A stretch of 64,000 bases of DNA from positions 124,001 through 188,000 of the forward strand of contig CAWBBE010000011.1 of NCBI GenBank assembly GCA_963786975.1. The letters run 5' to 3'. A program made the translations under genes and the position numbers. The notes below the pieces were generated by a model. That model was not told the DNA's origin. It made no database searches and saw only the letters and a program-made list of their open reading frames with translations. This stretch comes from Palsa-506 sp963786975. Lineage in GTDB: Bacteria; Actinomycetota; Actinomycetes; Streptosporangiales; Streptosporangiaceae. Position 1 is the first letter of the stretch. The number at the start of each line of letters is the position of its first letter. This document shows, one piece after another, positions 50,625-60,505 of this stretch.

Positions 50625-52520
50625 GCCGGCTCCGTTCCCTTGCCGCCTGCTGCGTTCCCGCCGATCAGGCCGAGTTTCACGGCCGACTCGACGGCGCTGA
50701 CCGCGGTCTGGCCGAGGCCGCAGATCGAGGCGTCGCGCGCGACCGCGGCGATGTCATCAAGCAGCGCGAGTTCCCGCCCGGCCGAGCCGATCGGGGTACC
50801 GCGTACCAGGCGGCCGAGCAATTCCTCCTGGCGCACCGTCCCGACCCGGCACGGCACGCACTGACCGCAGGACTCATCGCGGAAGAACTGGGCGATCCGG
50901 CGGAGAAGCCTGGTAATCCCGACGGTGTCGTCCAGGATCAGTACCACGCCAGAACCGAGCGTCGCGCCGATTTCCCGTACCCCCTCGAACGTCAGCGGGG
51001 TGTCCAGCGCGGCCGGCCCGGCGAACGAGCCGGCCGCGCCGCCGAGCAGGACCGCGCGCACCGGCCGGCCGCCGCGCACCCCGCCCGCCGCCTCGATCAC
51101 CTGGCGCAGCGTGATGCCGAATTCGTACTCGTACAGGCCTGGCTGCTCGACGCATCCGGACAGGCAGAACAGCCGGGTGCCGGTTGAGCGAGCGGTGCCG
51201 ATGGCGGCGAAGGCCGGGCCCCCGATCCGGAGGATCTCCGGCACGCACAGCAGCGTCTCCACGTTGTTGATCGCGGTCGGCTTGCCGAACAGACCGGACT
51301 GCGCCGGAAACGGGGGCTTGTTGCGCGGCTCGGCCCGCTTGCCTTCGATCGAGTTGACCAGCGCGGTTTCCTCGCCGGCGATGTATGCGCCGGCCCCGCC
51401 GGATCTCGATGTCGAAGCCGAAGCCCTCGCCCATCACGTCGGGCCCGAGGAACCCGCGGGCCCGGGCCTGCCCGGCTGCGTGCCGCAGCCGTGCCTCGGC
51501 CAGCGGGTACTCGCCCCGGATGTAGACGTAGCCCTGCTCGGCCCCGCAGGCGTATCCCATGATCGTGAGGGCCTCGAGCAGGGCGTACGGGTCCTCTTCC
51601 ATCAGCACCCGGTCCTTGAAGGTGCCGGGCTCGGATTCGTCGGCGTTGCAGATGACGTAATGCGGCCGGACCGGGTTGGTGGCCACCGCCTCCCACTTCA
51701 CCGCGGTGGGGAACGCCGCGCCGCCGCGGCCGAGCAGCCTGGCGTCCGTCAGTTCGCGGATCACGCCCTGCGGGCCTGCCGCCACGGCCCGGCGGAGCAT
51801 CTCGTACCCGCCTGCCGCCCGGTAGGAGTCAAGCGAGCCCGGGTCTACCTGTCCCACCCGCCGCAGCAGCCGGAGCGAGGAACGATCGCCCGCGGCCTGC
51901 GGGACGAGCGGGCTGGCGGCGGGCTGCGCAGACCCCGGCTGCGCGGGCGAGAGCGCGGGCCGCACCTGGTCAGGGTCAACCGGGGCCAGCAGCACCCGGG
52001 CCGGATGCGCGCCCGCCCGCTGGATCATCGCCGCTGAGCCGCGGTCGCACTGGCCCAGGCAGGGGCTGCGCTGCCAGCTGACGCCGACGCCGTTGGAGCC
52101 GGCGTCCGTGCCCTCGGCCCCGAACCGGCGCTCCATCTGCTCGCATACCTGCTCCGCGCCATTTACCTGGCAGGCGAGATCATCGCAGACGTGCACGACC
52201 ACGGCGGGCGAAGGGCTAGTGCGGAACAGGGCGTAGAAAGACGCCACCCCGTACGCCTCGGCCGGCGGGATGGTGAGCCGGGCGCAGATGTGATCGAGCG
52301 CTCCCGGGCTGATCCAGCCGACCCGGTCCTGGACGGCGTGCAGCACCGGCAGCAGCAGGTGCCGCTGGCCCCGCGCGGCGTGGCCGCCGTACGCGGCATG
52401 CCCGTCGGCCGCCGAGCGGGGACCGCCTTCCCAGCCGGTGCCCGGCGGCCCGAGCACCAGCGCGACGGCCGCCTGCTCCTCGTCGGTGGCCGGCACCGCC
52501 GCGGTGAGCCGCAGATCCAC
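50621..52520 (-). CDS. NuoE-NuoF fusion (NADH/FMN subunit, FdsB-G-like), frameshifted
   Basis: About 633 residues. NuoE part: thioredoxin-like [2Fe-2S] site HVCDDLACQVNG...SPCLGQCDRG. NuoF part: GRGGAAFPTAVKWE (FMN), an SLBB region, ESCGQCVPCRVG and ICGLGQTA ([4Fe-4S]). Start: the GTG at 52520 overlaps the TAG of the catalytic gene, and GAGGG lies upstream. After EIRRG the expected AGAYIAGEETALVNSIEGKR follows only if one G is added to the run at 51395-51398; otherwise the frame is lost. This is either a real disruption or a sequencing error. It should transfer electrons between formate dehydrogenase and NAD(P)+. Confidence 0.85.
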
Positions 52521-54463
52521 TAGCTGCTCACCCTCGCGGCCTGGCTCTCGCCGCCCGGCGCGGGGACGCATCGCTTGTCCACCCGGATCGCCGTCGCCTT
52601 GAACTCGGCCGTGCCGGACTTCGGATCCCAGACATCCAGCGTGAGCACGTTGGTCGCGACCTCCTCCGGGAAGTGCAGGGTCATGAAGGCGAGCCCGGCC
52701 CGGAGCGTCTCGTCGATGTGCACCGGCACTTCCAGCGACCCTCGCCGCGACGACACCCGCGCCATCTCGTCCTCTGCCAGCCCGAGCCTGCTCGCGTCCT
52801 CGGGCGAGAGGTTGAGTGTCTCAGGCCGCCGGAGCGGCGTCGTATACAGCCCTGTCTGCACGCCGGTGTTGAACGAGTCAAGCCGCCGCCCGGTGGTGAG
52901 CCGGAGCGGGAACTCCGGCGACAGCTCGTCCAGCGGATCCTCCTGCTGTACCGGCGTGAACGGAGCCGGGGCACCCCGCCTTGCCGGGTCTTCCTCCCAC
53001 AGCCGCGCGTGCAGGAACAGCTCGCCGGGGTGCTGCTCGTCCGGACACGGCCACTGGATCCCGCCGAGCTCCGCCAGCCGCTGGTAGCTCATCCCGGCAT
53101 GCATAGGGGACAGGGCGCGCAGCTCGTTCCAGGCGTCTTCGGCGGACACCGGCCCCCAGTCGGTGCCGAGGCGCCGGGCGATCTCGCAGATGATCTCGAT
53201 GTCGTCACGCGCACCGGGCGGCGGCTCCAGGGCCTTGCGCACCCGCTGCACCCGGCGCTCGCTGGAGGTCACGGTGCCCTCGCCCTCGCACCATGTCGCC
53301 GTGGCCGGCAGCACGACATCGGCGAGCTCGGCGGTGCCGGTGAGGAACATGTCCTGGACGACCAGGTGCTCAAGCCCGCTGATAAGCTTGCGGGCCCGGC
53401 CGGTGTCCGCCTCGGAGCGCAGCGGGTTCTCCCCCACGACATAGCAGGCAGTCAGCTGGCCGGCCTCCATGGCGTCGAACATCTCCGACAGATGCCAGCC
53501 CTTCCTGGGCGGCAGCGGCGCGCCGTAGACGGCCTCGAACCTGGCCCGGGCGGCCAGGTCGGTCTCGATGTCCTGGAAGCCGGTCAGCTTGTTGGGGATG
53601 GCACCCATGTCGCCGCCGCCCTGCACGTTGTTCTGGCCGCGCAGCGGGACCAGTCCGGACCCGTACCGGCCGACATGACCGGTGAGCAGGGCCAGGTTGA
53701 TGAGCGCGAACACGTTGTCGGCCGCATTGTGGTGCTCGGTGATGCCGAGGGTCCAGCAGATCTGCGCCCGGTCGGCCCGGGCGTAGTCGTGCGCCAGCCG
53801 CCGGATGAGCTCGGCCGGCACGCCGGTGTCGCGCTCGGCGCGGTCCAGCGGGTAGGGCTGAACGGACGCAGCGTAGGCGTCGAAGCCGGTGGTAGCCCGG
53901 CGCACGAAGGCCTCATTCACCAGGCCGGCCTCGATGATCTCCCGGGCAATGGCGTTCGCCAGCGAGATGTCGAATCCCACCTCGATGCCCAGCCAGGCGT
54001 CCGCCCACTGCGCTGTCGTGGTCCGCCGCGGGTCGACCGCGTACAGCCGGGCGCCCCGCCGGACGCCCTTCAGCACATGGTGGAAGAAGATCGGGTGCGC
54101 TTCGCGCGCGTTCGACCCCCACATGATGAGCAGGTCAGCGTCTTCCGCTTCCCGATAGGAACTGGTGCCGCCACCGGCTCCGAATACTGCCGCCAGACCG
54201 ACGACGCTAGGAGCGTGTCAAGTTCGGTTGCAGCTGTCGATGTTGTTACTGCCCATCACGGCCCGGGTGAACTTCTGGGCCATGTAGTTCATCTCGTTCG
54301 TTGCCTTGGAGCAGCTGAACATGCCGAACGACCTGGTTGCGCCCCGCTCCCTGGCGACCGCGAACCCGGCGGCCGCGCGGTCAAGCGCCTCGTCCCACGA
54401 AGCCGGCCGCAGCGTCCCGCTGTCCCGGACAAGCGGCTCTGTCAGCCGTACCTGCTTGCGCAT
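52520..54463 (-). CDS. fdhA: Formate dehydrogenase catalytic subunit, selenoprotein (UGA = Sec82)
   Basis: 647 residues when UGA at 54218-54220 is read as selenocysteine. The flanks read NNIDSCNRT-U-HAPSVVGLA; E. coli FdhF has NNVDCCARV-U-HGPSVAGL, so the UGA sits exactly at the Mo/W-ligand Sec. Later motifs RGQNNVQGGGDMGAIP and the C-terminal molydopterin-binding barrel (LTTGRRLDSFNTGVQTG) are intact. The usual N-terminal [4Fe-4S] domain is missing; it is in the gene at 49668-50624. The ATG at 54463 has AGGAAGG eight bases upstream. It oxidises formate to CO2 (or the reverse) at a bis-MGD cofactor. It is first gene of the run and divergent from fdhD. Confidence 0.92.
54189..54217 (-). promoter_or_regulatory. 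SECIS-like stem-loop after the Sec codon
   Basis: On the minus strand, 12 bases after UGA, GTCGTC (54205-54200) pairs with GGCGGC (54194-54189) around a GGTCT loop (54199-54195). Exactly 18 bases separate UGA from GGTCT, the same as in E. coli fdhF, where the GGUC loop contacts SelB. The pairing includes two G-U pairs, and no bulged U is seen. Confidence 0.75.
54218..54220 (-). other. Selenocysteine codon (UGA) of fdhA
   Basis: In-frame TGA flanked on both sides by continuous family homology and followed by a SECIS-like hairpin. The same window encodes SelA, SelB, SelD and tRNA-Sec, so recoding is strongly expected over termination. Confidence 0.92.
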
Positions 54464-54658
54464 CGACCACACCTTCCTGAGCGAACAAGCGGACAAGCTG
54501 ATCGTAGCGCCCGCGCCCGGGCCGCAATAGTACGCACGCTCGCACGCCGGCGCCGCTGGAACGGCAGGTCAGGAAGATGAGTTACGAGTCCACGGCCGCC
54601 GTCGGCCGCGGCCGACGTACCCTGCCCAGAGGAGGAAAGAACGGGAAAGGGCGGATTC

Positions 54659-55543
54659 TTGTCCGGACGGACGGCGCGGCGGCGGGTGCTGCGGATCACG
54701 CTGGCTGAGGGCCGCCGACCCGGTGGCGCCACGCCTCGTGCTGACTTTCTCGCGGCCGAGGAGCCGCTCGGGATCAGGGTAGGCGGCGCCGCGCTGGCCA
54801 TGACCATGCGCACCCCCGGCGACGACCTGGAACTCGCCGCTGGGTTCCTGGTCGGTGAGGCCGTGATCCGCTCGCCGGCCGACATCACCGACATCAAGCT
54901 CTGCGACGGGACCGCCTGCGGTCACGGTGACCATGACGGGCTGGGCAACATCGCCGACGTGACCCTCGCCGCCGGGGTCGCCATCGCGCCGGGCGCCCGG
55001 CGGAACTTCCTGACCACCAGCGCCTGCGGGATCTGCGGGAAGACGAGCATCCAGGACATCTGCGTCCTGCCGCAGGCGGCACTGGCCGGGGATACGGCGC
55101 GCTTCACCCCGGCCGTGCTGGCCATGCTCCCGGAGCGGCTGCGGGATGCGCAACGGGTGTTCGCGCGCACTGGCGGCCTGCATGCCGCCGGGCTGTTCAC
55201 CGCCGATGGCGAGCTGATCGCCGTCCGCGAAGACGTAGGCAGGCACAACGCGGTAGACAAGGTAGTGGGCTGGGCGCTGCTGGACGGCCGCCTCCCGCTG
55301 GCCGGCTGCATCCTGCTCGTCAGCGGCCGGGCCTCATTCGAGCTTGTGCAAAAGACCGTGCTGGCCGGGATCCCGCTGCTGGCCGCGGTCTCCGCGCCAT
55401 CCTCGCTGGCCGTCGATCTGGCCGGGGAAGCAGGCCTCACCCTGGTCGGCTTCCTGCGCGGCCCGTCGATGAACGTCTACGCCGGAGCGCACCGGCTATC
55501 GGATGCCGCAGGCCGGACCAGCCGCCGGAGGCCGGCCCGGTGA
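54659..55543 (+). CDS. fdhD: FdhD sulfurtransferase
   Basis: 294 residues. FdhD passes sulfur from a cysteine desulfurase to the Mo-bis-MGD cofactor of formate dehydrogenase. The catalytic CxxC is in TTSACGICGKTSI (~residue 122), and REDVGRHNAVDKVVG plus VSGRASFELVQKTVLAGIP are the conserved cofactor-binding segments. The start is a TTG at 54659 preceded by GGAAAGGGCGG. It is divergent from fdhA and overlaps the moeA GTG (GTGA). Confidence 0.92.
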   Translation: MSGRTARRRVLRITLAEGRRPGGATPRADFLAAEEPLGIRVGGAALAMTMRTPGDDLELAAGFLVGEAVIRSPADITDIKLCDGTACGHGDHDGLGNIADVTLAAGVAIAPGARRNFLTTSACGICGKTSIQDICVLPQAALAGDTARFTPAVLAMLPERLRDAQRVFARTGGLHAAGLFTADGELIAVREDVGRHNAVDKVVGWALLDGRLPLAGCILLVSGRASFELVQKTVLAGIPLLAAVSAPSSLAVDLAGEAGLTLVGFLRGPSMNVYAGAHRLSDAAGRTSRRRPAR

Positions 55544-56833
55544 GCAGGCAGCGCACCGCGGCAAACGGTCCGCGGCCTGGCCCGCAGGCCGCCTACGCGC
55601 AATGGATGGACGCGTGCACGAACGCGGGATGGGCGGCCGGCCGGTAGCGGAGCAGGTGGCGATCGCCGAAGCGCTCGGGAGGGTGACGGCGGCCCCGGTC
55701 CGCGCCCGCTGGCCCGCGCCTAGTACCGCCCTGGCTGCGATGGACGGCATCGCGATAAAGGCCAGCCCGGCCGGCCGTCCCGCCGCTGCCGCCAGCGGGC
55801 GGCGGCTGGCGGCATCCGCCTTCGCCTGGGTCGATACCGGGGATCCGGTGCCAGCTGGCATGGACACGGTAGTAGAGCGCGAACGGGTCCAGCTCAGTGC
55901 CGACGGCAGCGCCCGGATCACCGGGCCGGCGCCGCCCGGATTGCACGTGCGCGCCCGGGGCGAGGACTTCCAGGCCGGCCAGCTGCTGCTGCCGGCCGGC
56001 CATCGCCTGCGACCGCCGGACCTGGCCGCTGCCGCCGCGGCCGGACATGCCGCGCTGGAGATCACCCGGCGGCCGGTCGCCGCGATCATCCCGACCGGGA
56101 ATGAGATCCGGCCGATCGGATCGGCACCCGGGCCAGGTGAGGTCACCGACAGCAACTCCCTCATGCTTGCTTCCCGAGCCGCAGAGATCGGCGCCTGGCC
56201 TGTCATCAGTGATGTGCAGCCTGATGATCCGGCCGCAATCGCCGCCGAGGTCCGGCGTGCGGCCCTGGCCGCCGACGTCGTGCTGGTCATCGCGGGCTCC
56301 AGCGCCGGCCGCCGTGACTACACGGCCGCCGTTCTGGCCCAGGTCGGCGGTCTGGCCGTCCGGGGGGTGGCGGTCCGGCCGGGCCGTCCTGTGCTGCTCG
56401 GCCATGCCCGCCGGGTGCGAGCCGGGGAGCCGGTCACGATTGTCCCGGTGATCGGGATTCCGGGTTACCCGCTTGCTGCCGCGGTGATCTTCGAGCTGTT
56501 CGCCGTTCCGCTGCTCGCCGCGCTGCAGGGCACGCAACCGCCGGGCCGGGTGCGGCAGCGAGCGCGGCTAGCGTGTGACTGGGCGGCCTCGCCCGATGCC
56601 GAGGACTGGGTCCCGGTGTCCTTGACCGCGGCCCCGGCCGGCCCGGAGGCCGGCTGCACCGTGGTGGCCAGGCCGGCCGGGCGCGGCGCCGGATCCATCA
56701 GCCGGCGGTGCGCGCCGGCGCGTGGTGGCCGATTCCCATCGGGGCAGCGTTGTTCACCCGCGGGGAGCGCATCGACGTGCAGCTGATACCCGGTGCCCCC
56801 GCTGGCGGGCAGATCGCCGCGCCGCATGACTGA
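55540..56833 (+). CDS. moeA: MoeA-like molybdopterin protein, two frameshifts
   Basis: MoeA inserts molybdenum into molybdopterin-AMP. Core motifs: AMDGIAIKA, WVDTGDPVPAGMDTVVERE, AIIPTGNEIRPIG, ADVVLVIAGSSAGRRDYT and GIPGYPLAAAVIFE. The start GTG at 55540 overlaps fdhD, and its frame (AAYAQWMDACTNAGWAAGR) shifts by one near 55634-55645 (GGCCGGCCGG run) into the main frame (RPVAEQVAIAEAL). Near 56702-56710 another shift is needed to reach the family ending VRAGAWWPIPIGAALF...VQLIPG and TGA at 56833. Either the gene is decaying or these are sequence errors; its role next to fdhD argues for the latter. Confidence 0.8.
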
Positions 56834-56898
56834 CCGCGGATGTGCGGGTCCGGCGCGGCCGGGTGGGCTGGCCACGAAGTACTGCCAGGCGGGCCGGC

Positions 56899-57135
56899 TC
56901 AGTGCGCGGCGGGCCAGCCGCGGGCCAGCTGCTGGAGCTTCGCGGCCGTTTCCGCCAGTGGTTCCCCGCGGCCGACCGCGACGCCCAGGAAGTAGGCGGT
57001 CAGCGGCGCGGCCGGCCGGTCCACCGTGTGGGCCACCACCCTGGCCAGGTTGAGTACCGTCTGCTGGCTGTCATCTGCTGGGTCAAGGCCGAGTTCGGCG
57101 CACAGCGCGCCGGTCCAGTCGTCAAGCGTGCTCAT
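56899..57135 (-). CDS. DUF6457-type small protein
   Basis: 78 residues. DDWTGALCAELGLDPADDSQQTVLNLARVVAHTVDRPAAPLTAYFLGVAVG (read in sections) fits DUF6457, which in actinomycetes is found alone or fused to MobA-like proteins next to formate dehydrogenase and Mo-cofactor genes. Function is unknown. It overlaps the 3' end of selB by 14 bases and is the last gene of the selA-selB run. Confidence 0.75.
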   Translation of the reverse strand: MSTLDDWTGALCAELGLDPADDSQQTVLNLARVVAHTVDRPAAPLTAYFLGVAVGRGEPLAETAAKLQQLARGWPAAH

Positions 57136-59074
57136 CGTCCTCCGTTCGGATCGGGAGCCCCGGTGGCTCGCGCATGGTCCGGCGGTCGTCCGGCAGCCGG
57201 CGGGTGATTCCCTGCTGGTCTAGCCGCTCCAGCAGCGGGATTATGACCCGCCGCGTCGTCCGCAGCGCCTGTCTTGCCTCGGCCGCCGTGAACGGCTGCG
57301 GCAGGCGGGCCAGAGTCCGCGCCGCCTGGTCCGGCGCGCCGGGGGCCAGCAGCACGTTGCCGGGCAGGCGGCACAGCAGGCCAGCGCGCTCCGCCGCGGC
57401 GGCGGCCCGTGCGTCGAGCCCTAGCTCACGCAGCCGCTCAGCGTCAGGTGCGCTGAACGGCGCGGCTGCCAGGCCGGCCAGCACCGCCTGGACCGCGTCA
57501 GCCACCGGGGCCGGCAGCCCTGGATGGCTGGCCTGCGCGGCACTGGCGACGGCCGCCAGGTGCTGCCCGGTCGCGCCGGTGCGGGCAGCGTCATCTGGCT
57601 GCTCGCCTGCGCCGGCGCCGGGGCTGCGCAGGTATCCGCCGCTGGCGCCGATCGGCGCTGCAGCGCTGCCGGTTGCCTGCCCGGCGGCGAGGGCCTCGAC
57701 CAGGTCGCGGCCGGGCAGGCCCAGTTCGGCCCGGGCCGCATCGACCGGAAGGCCGGGCGCCAGCGGGTCGCGGGCCGTGTGCGCGGCGACCGCCGCGGCC
57801 AGCAGCCGGCGCAGCCGCTGCCAGTATGCCGGGTCGGCCAGCCATTCCCCGCTGACCGGCGGCGGCAGGTCGCGCAGGCCCATCGCCGATGCCGCGGCGG
57901 CCCGCAGCAGCCGGTGCCGGCGCAGCACGTCCGCCGCGGCCGGCGGATCGGGCCACGAGGCCAGCTCCCGGCCGGCCGCCGCGGCGGCGCCGTTGCCGCG
58001 CAGCCGCGGCGGCAGCACATCCAGCACCGTCGCACCGAGCACCGGCCGGCCGCGGGCGTGGTCAGCGGCCGCGCCGGGATCTCGGAGCAGCACCCGGTCG
58101 CCGACATGCAGCGGCAGCGGGTGATCCAGGCTCAGCCGGGCGGCCTGGCTGCCCAGCATCCGGACCCCGGCCACCGCGCGTGCCGCGCCGATGTGCACCG
58201 TGAGCCGGGACGGCAGCCGCCTGATCCGGGACGGCTCCCGGTCGGCCGGCCGGTGCGGCGCCAGCCGGACGTCGATCACGCTGGCTACCGTCCACTGGCT
58301 GGCATGAATGAGCGCCATGCCGCGGCTCAGCTCACGCGTGCTGACGCCCCGCAGGTTCAGCGCCACCCGGGCGACGCCGCTGACCTGGGCGGCTGGAGCA
58401 CCGAGCGATTGCACTCCCCTGACCCGCAGGGTGCGCATAGCGGGGGTCAGCATCAGCTCGTCCCCGGTGTGCACGGTCCCGGCCTGCAAGGTCCCGGTGA
58501 CCACGGTCCCGCTGCCTTTGACGGCGAACACCCGGTCCAGCCACAGCCGGACACCGCCCCGCGGGTCCGGCTGGGGGAGCCGGGCGGCAAGCCGGCTGAG
58601 CGCGGCGACCAGGCCGGGCAGGCCCTGGCCAGTGAGTGCGCTGACCGCGACGGCTTCCATCCCGCCGAGACTGGTTTCTGCGATGTTGAGCGCAGCCTGC
58701 CGCAGCGCCGGGGCCGGATCGGCCAGGTCGGCCCGCGTGACCACCAGAATCCCGTTGCGTACTCCGAGGGCGTCGATCGCAGCGAGATGCTCGGCGGACT
58801 GAGGCATCCAGCCCTCATCGGCGGCTACCACGAACATCACCGCGGGCGCCGGGCCCGCGCCGGCCAGCATGTTCGTGATGAATCGTTCGTGCCCGGGCAC
58901 GTCGACGAACGCGATCTTCTCGGCGGACGGCAGCGTCATCCACGCGAAGCCGAGGTCGATGGTCATGCCCCGGCGCCGCTCCGCCTCCCAGCGGTCCGGC
59001 TCCATCCCGGTGAGCGCGCGCACCAGCATCGACTTGCCGTGATCAACATGCCCGGCGGTTGCGATGACGTGCAC
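57122..59074 (-). CDS. selB: Selenocysteine-specific elongation factor SelB
   Basis: 650 residues. The GTPase domain has AGHVDHGKS (P-loop), a MTIDLGF effector region, DVPGHERF and TRADL. EF-Tu-like domains 2 and 3 (GSGTVVTGTLQAG) follow, then a C-terminal winged-helix region (~480-640: FTAAEARQALRTTRRVIIPLLERLDQQGIT) that binds the SECIS loop. It delivers Sec-tRNA to the ribosome at UGA. The GTG start lies two bases after the selA stop. Confidence 0.95.
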   Translation of the reverse strand: MHVIATAGHVDHGKSMLVRALTGMEPDRWEAERRRGMTIDLGFAWMTLPSAEKIAFVDVPGHERFITNMLAGAGPAPAVMFVVAADEGWMPQSAEHLAAIDALGVRNGILVVTRADLADPAPALRQAALNIAETSLGGMEAVAVSALTGQGLPGLVAALSRLAARLPQPDPRGGVRLWLDRVFAVKGSGTVVTGTLQAGTVHTGDELMLTPAMRTLRVRGVQSLGAPAAQVSGVARVALNLRGVSTRELSRGMALIHASQWTVASVIDVRLAPHRPADREPSRIRRLPSRLTVHIGAARAVAGVRMLGSQAARLSLDHPLPLHVGDRVLLRDPGAAADHARGRPVLGATVLDVLPPRLRGNGAAAAAGRELASWPDPPAAADVLRRHRLLRAAAASAMGLRDLPPPVSGEWLADPAYWQRLRRLLAAAVAAHTARDPLAPGLPVDAARAELGLPGRDLVEALAAGQATGSAAAPIGASGGYLRSPGAGAGEQPDDAARTGATGQHLAAVASAAQASHPGLPAPVADAVQAVLAGLAAAPFSAPDAERLRELGLDARAAAAAERAGLLCRLPGNVLLAPGAPDQAARTLARLPQPFTAAEARQALRTTRRVIIPLLERLDQQGITRRLPDDRRTMREPPGLPIRTEDDEHA

Positions 59075-59076
59075 CG

Positions 59077-60453
59077 CTACTCCCGGCCCGGGGAAGGCAA
59101 GCGGCCAGCGGGCACCGGAGCCGCGGGCGATGGCGCGTCATCACGGGCCGCGACGGCGAGCACGGCCGCGAAAAGCCGCTCATCGTCGGCGGGTGCGACG
59201 GCGCGCAGGTCGAGCAGCAGCCGGCCGCGCTCGATCCGGCCGACCACCGCCGGCACGTCGCCGCGGCGCACTGCCGCACCTGACCGCAAGTCAGCTGCCA
59301 GCTGCTCGGGCAGGGACAGCGCGGCACTCGGCAAGGTCACGCCCGGGCCGCCGCCGCCGCCGACGGCGGCGGCGGCCGGCACCGCCCGGCAGTCGATGCC
59401 AGCAGCCGCCATCCGCGCGGCCTGCACTTCGGCCCGCTCCCTGACCGACGACGGGCTGGCCGTCAGCGCCTGGGTGACCGGCGCAGCCGGGCCGGCCAGG
59501 GTTGCCTCGAGCGCGGCCAGCGTCAGCTTGTCCACCCGCAGCGCCCGCGCCAGCGGGTGGCGCGCGAGTCGGGTAACCGGTTCCGGCTGGCCAACCACCA
59601 GGCCCGCCTGCGGTCCGCCGAGCAGCTTGTCGCCGCTAGCGGTGACCAGGCCAGCGCCGGCCCGCAGCCAGGAATCGGCATCGGGCTCATCGGGGAGGAC
59701 CGGGCTCGGCCTGAGCAACCCAGATCCGATATCCCCGACCACCAGCACCCCGAGGCTGGCGAGCTCCCCGACGCTGACCGACGCCGTGAAGCCCTCGATC
59801 AGGTAATTGGACGGATGCACCTTCAGGATGAAGGACGTCTCAGCGCAGATCGCTTGCCGGTAGTCAGCCAGCACGGTCCGGTTGGTCGTACCTACCTCGC
59901 GGATCCTGGCACCGGTGGATTGGAGCAGATCAGGAAGCCGGAATCCGTCGCCAATCTCGATCAGCTCGCCGCGGCTGACGATGATCTCCCGTCCGGCAGC
60001 CAGCGCGGTGGCCGCCAGGGCCAGCGCGGCCGCGTTGTTGTTGACCACGTGCACCGCCCCGGCCGCCGGAACCGCCCGGGCGAGAGCGTCCAGCGCGCCC
60101 GCGCCACGGCGGCTCCGCTGGCCCGATGCCAGGTCAAACTCCACGTCCGTGCAGCCCGCGGCCGCCTGCACGGCGGCACGCGCCGCAGCGGACAGCGGCG
60201 CCCGGCCGAGGTTGGTATGCACGACAACGCCGGTCGCGTTGATCACCGGGGTCAGCGTGGCAGCGGCCGGCGGCAGCATGGCGGCCGCGGCGTCCGCGAC
60301 GCTCGCCGGGCTGATGGTCCCAGCGCGAGCCAGTTCCTGGGCGCCGGCCACCGCCGCCTTGACCAGCGCCGCGCCGAGCTGCTCTCGTGCCGCGACCAGG
60401 CGAGGGTCGGCCAGCACGACGTCAGTTCTCGGCACGTGACGGCGCGGGTCCAC
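59077..60453 (-). CDS. selA: Selenocysteine synthase SelA
   Basis: 458 residues. This PLP enzyme converts Ser-tRNA-Sec to Sec-tRNA-Sec using selenophosphate. INATGVVVHTNLGRAPLS and VNNNAAALALAATALA are family motifs; the PLP lysine is in TASGDKLLGGPQAGL (~residue 290); DIGSGLL is also conserved. The start is GTG at 60453. It is preceded on the same strand by tRNA-Sec (53 bp), so tRNA-Sec, selA and selB probably share a transcript. Confidence 0.95.
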   Translation of the reverse strand: MDPRRHVPRTDVVLADPRLVAAREQLGAALVKAAVAGAQELARAGTISPASVADAAAAMLPPAAATLTPVINATGVVVHTNLGRAPLSAAARAAVQAAAGCTDVEFDLASGQRSRRGAGALDALARAVPAAGAVHVVNNNAAALALAATALAAGREIIVSRGELIEIGDGFRLPDLLQSTGARIREVGTTNRTVLADYRQAICAETSFILKVHPSNYLIEGFTASVSVGELASLGVLVVGDIGSGLLRPSPVLPDEPDADSWLRAGAGLVTASGDKLLGGPQAGLVVGQPEPVTRLARHPLARALRVDKLTLAALEATLAGPAAPVTQALTASPSSVRERAEVQAARMAAAGIDCRAVPAAAAVGGGGGPGVTLPSAALSLPEQLAADLRSGAAVRRGDVPAVVGRIERGRLLLDLRAVAPADDERLFAAVLAVAARDDAPSPAAPVPAGRLPSPGRE

Positions 60454-60505
60454 AATCGCGACCCTACGCCGTCACGGCCGGCCGCCATGCTCAGGCCGAC
60501 TCCAG

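Noticed and set aside
54218..54220. Premature stop codon making fdhA a pseudogene
   Set aside because: Homology continues on both sides, the position is the known Sec site, a SECIS-like hairpin follows, and all Sec machinery genes are present.
52673..54580. Long plus-strand open frame (635 codons) opposite fdhA
   Set aside because: No recognisable motifs. It is a shadow of the minus-strand gene due to high GC at third positions.
57524..59806. Long plus-strand open frame (760 codons) opposite selB/selA
   Set aside because: It spans two real minus-strand genes and reads as low-complexity Arg/Gln/Pro sequence.
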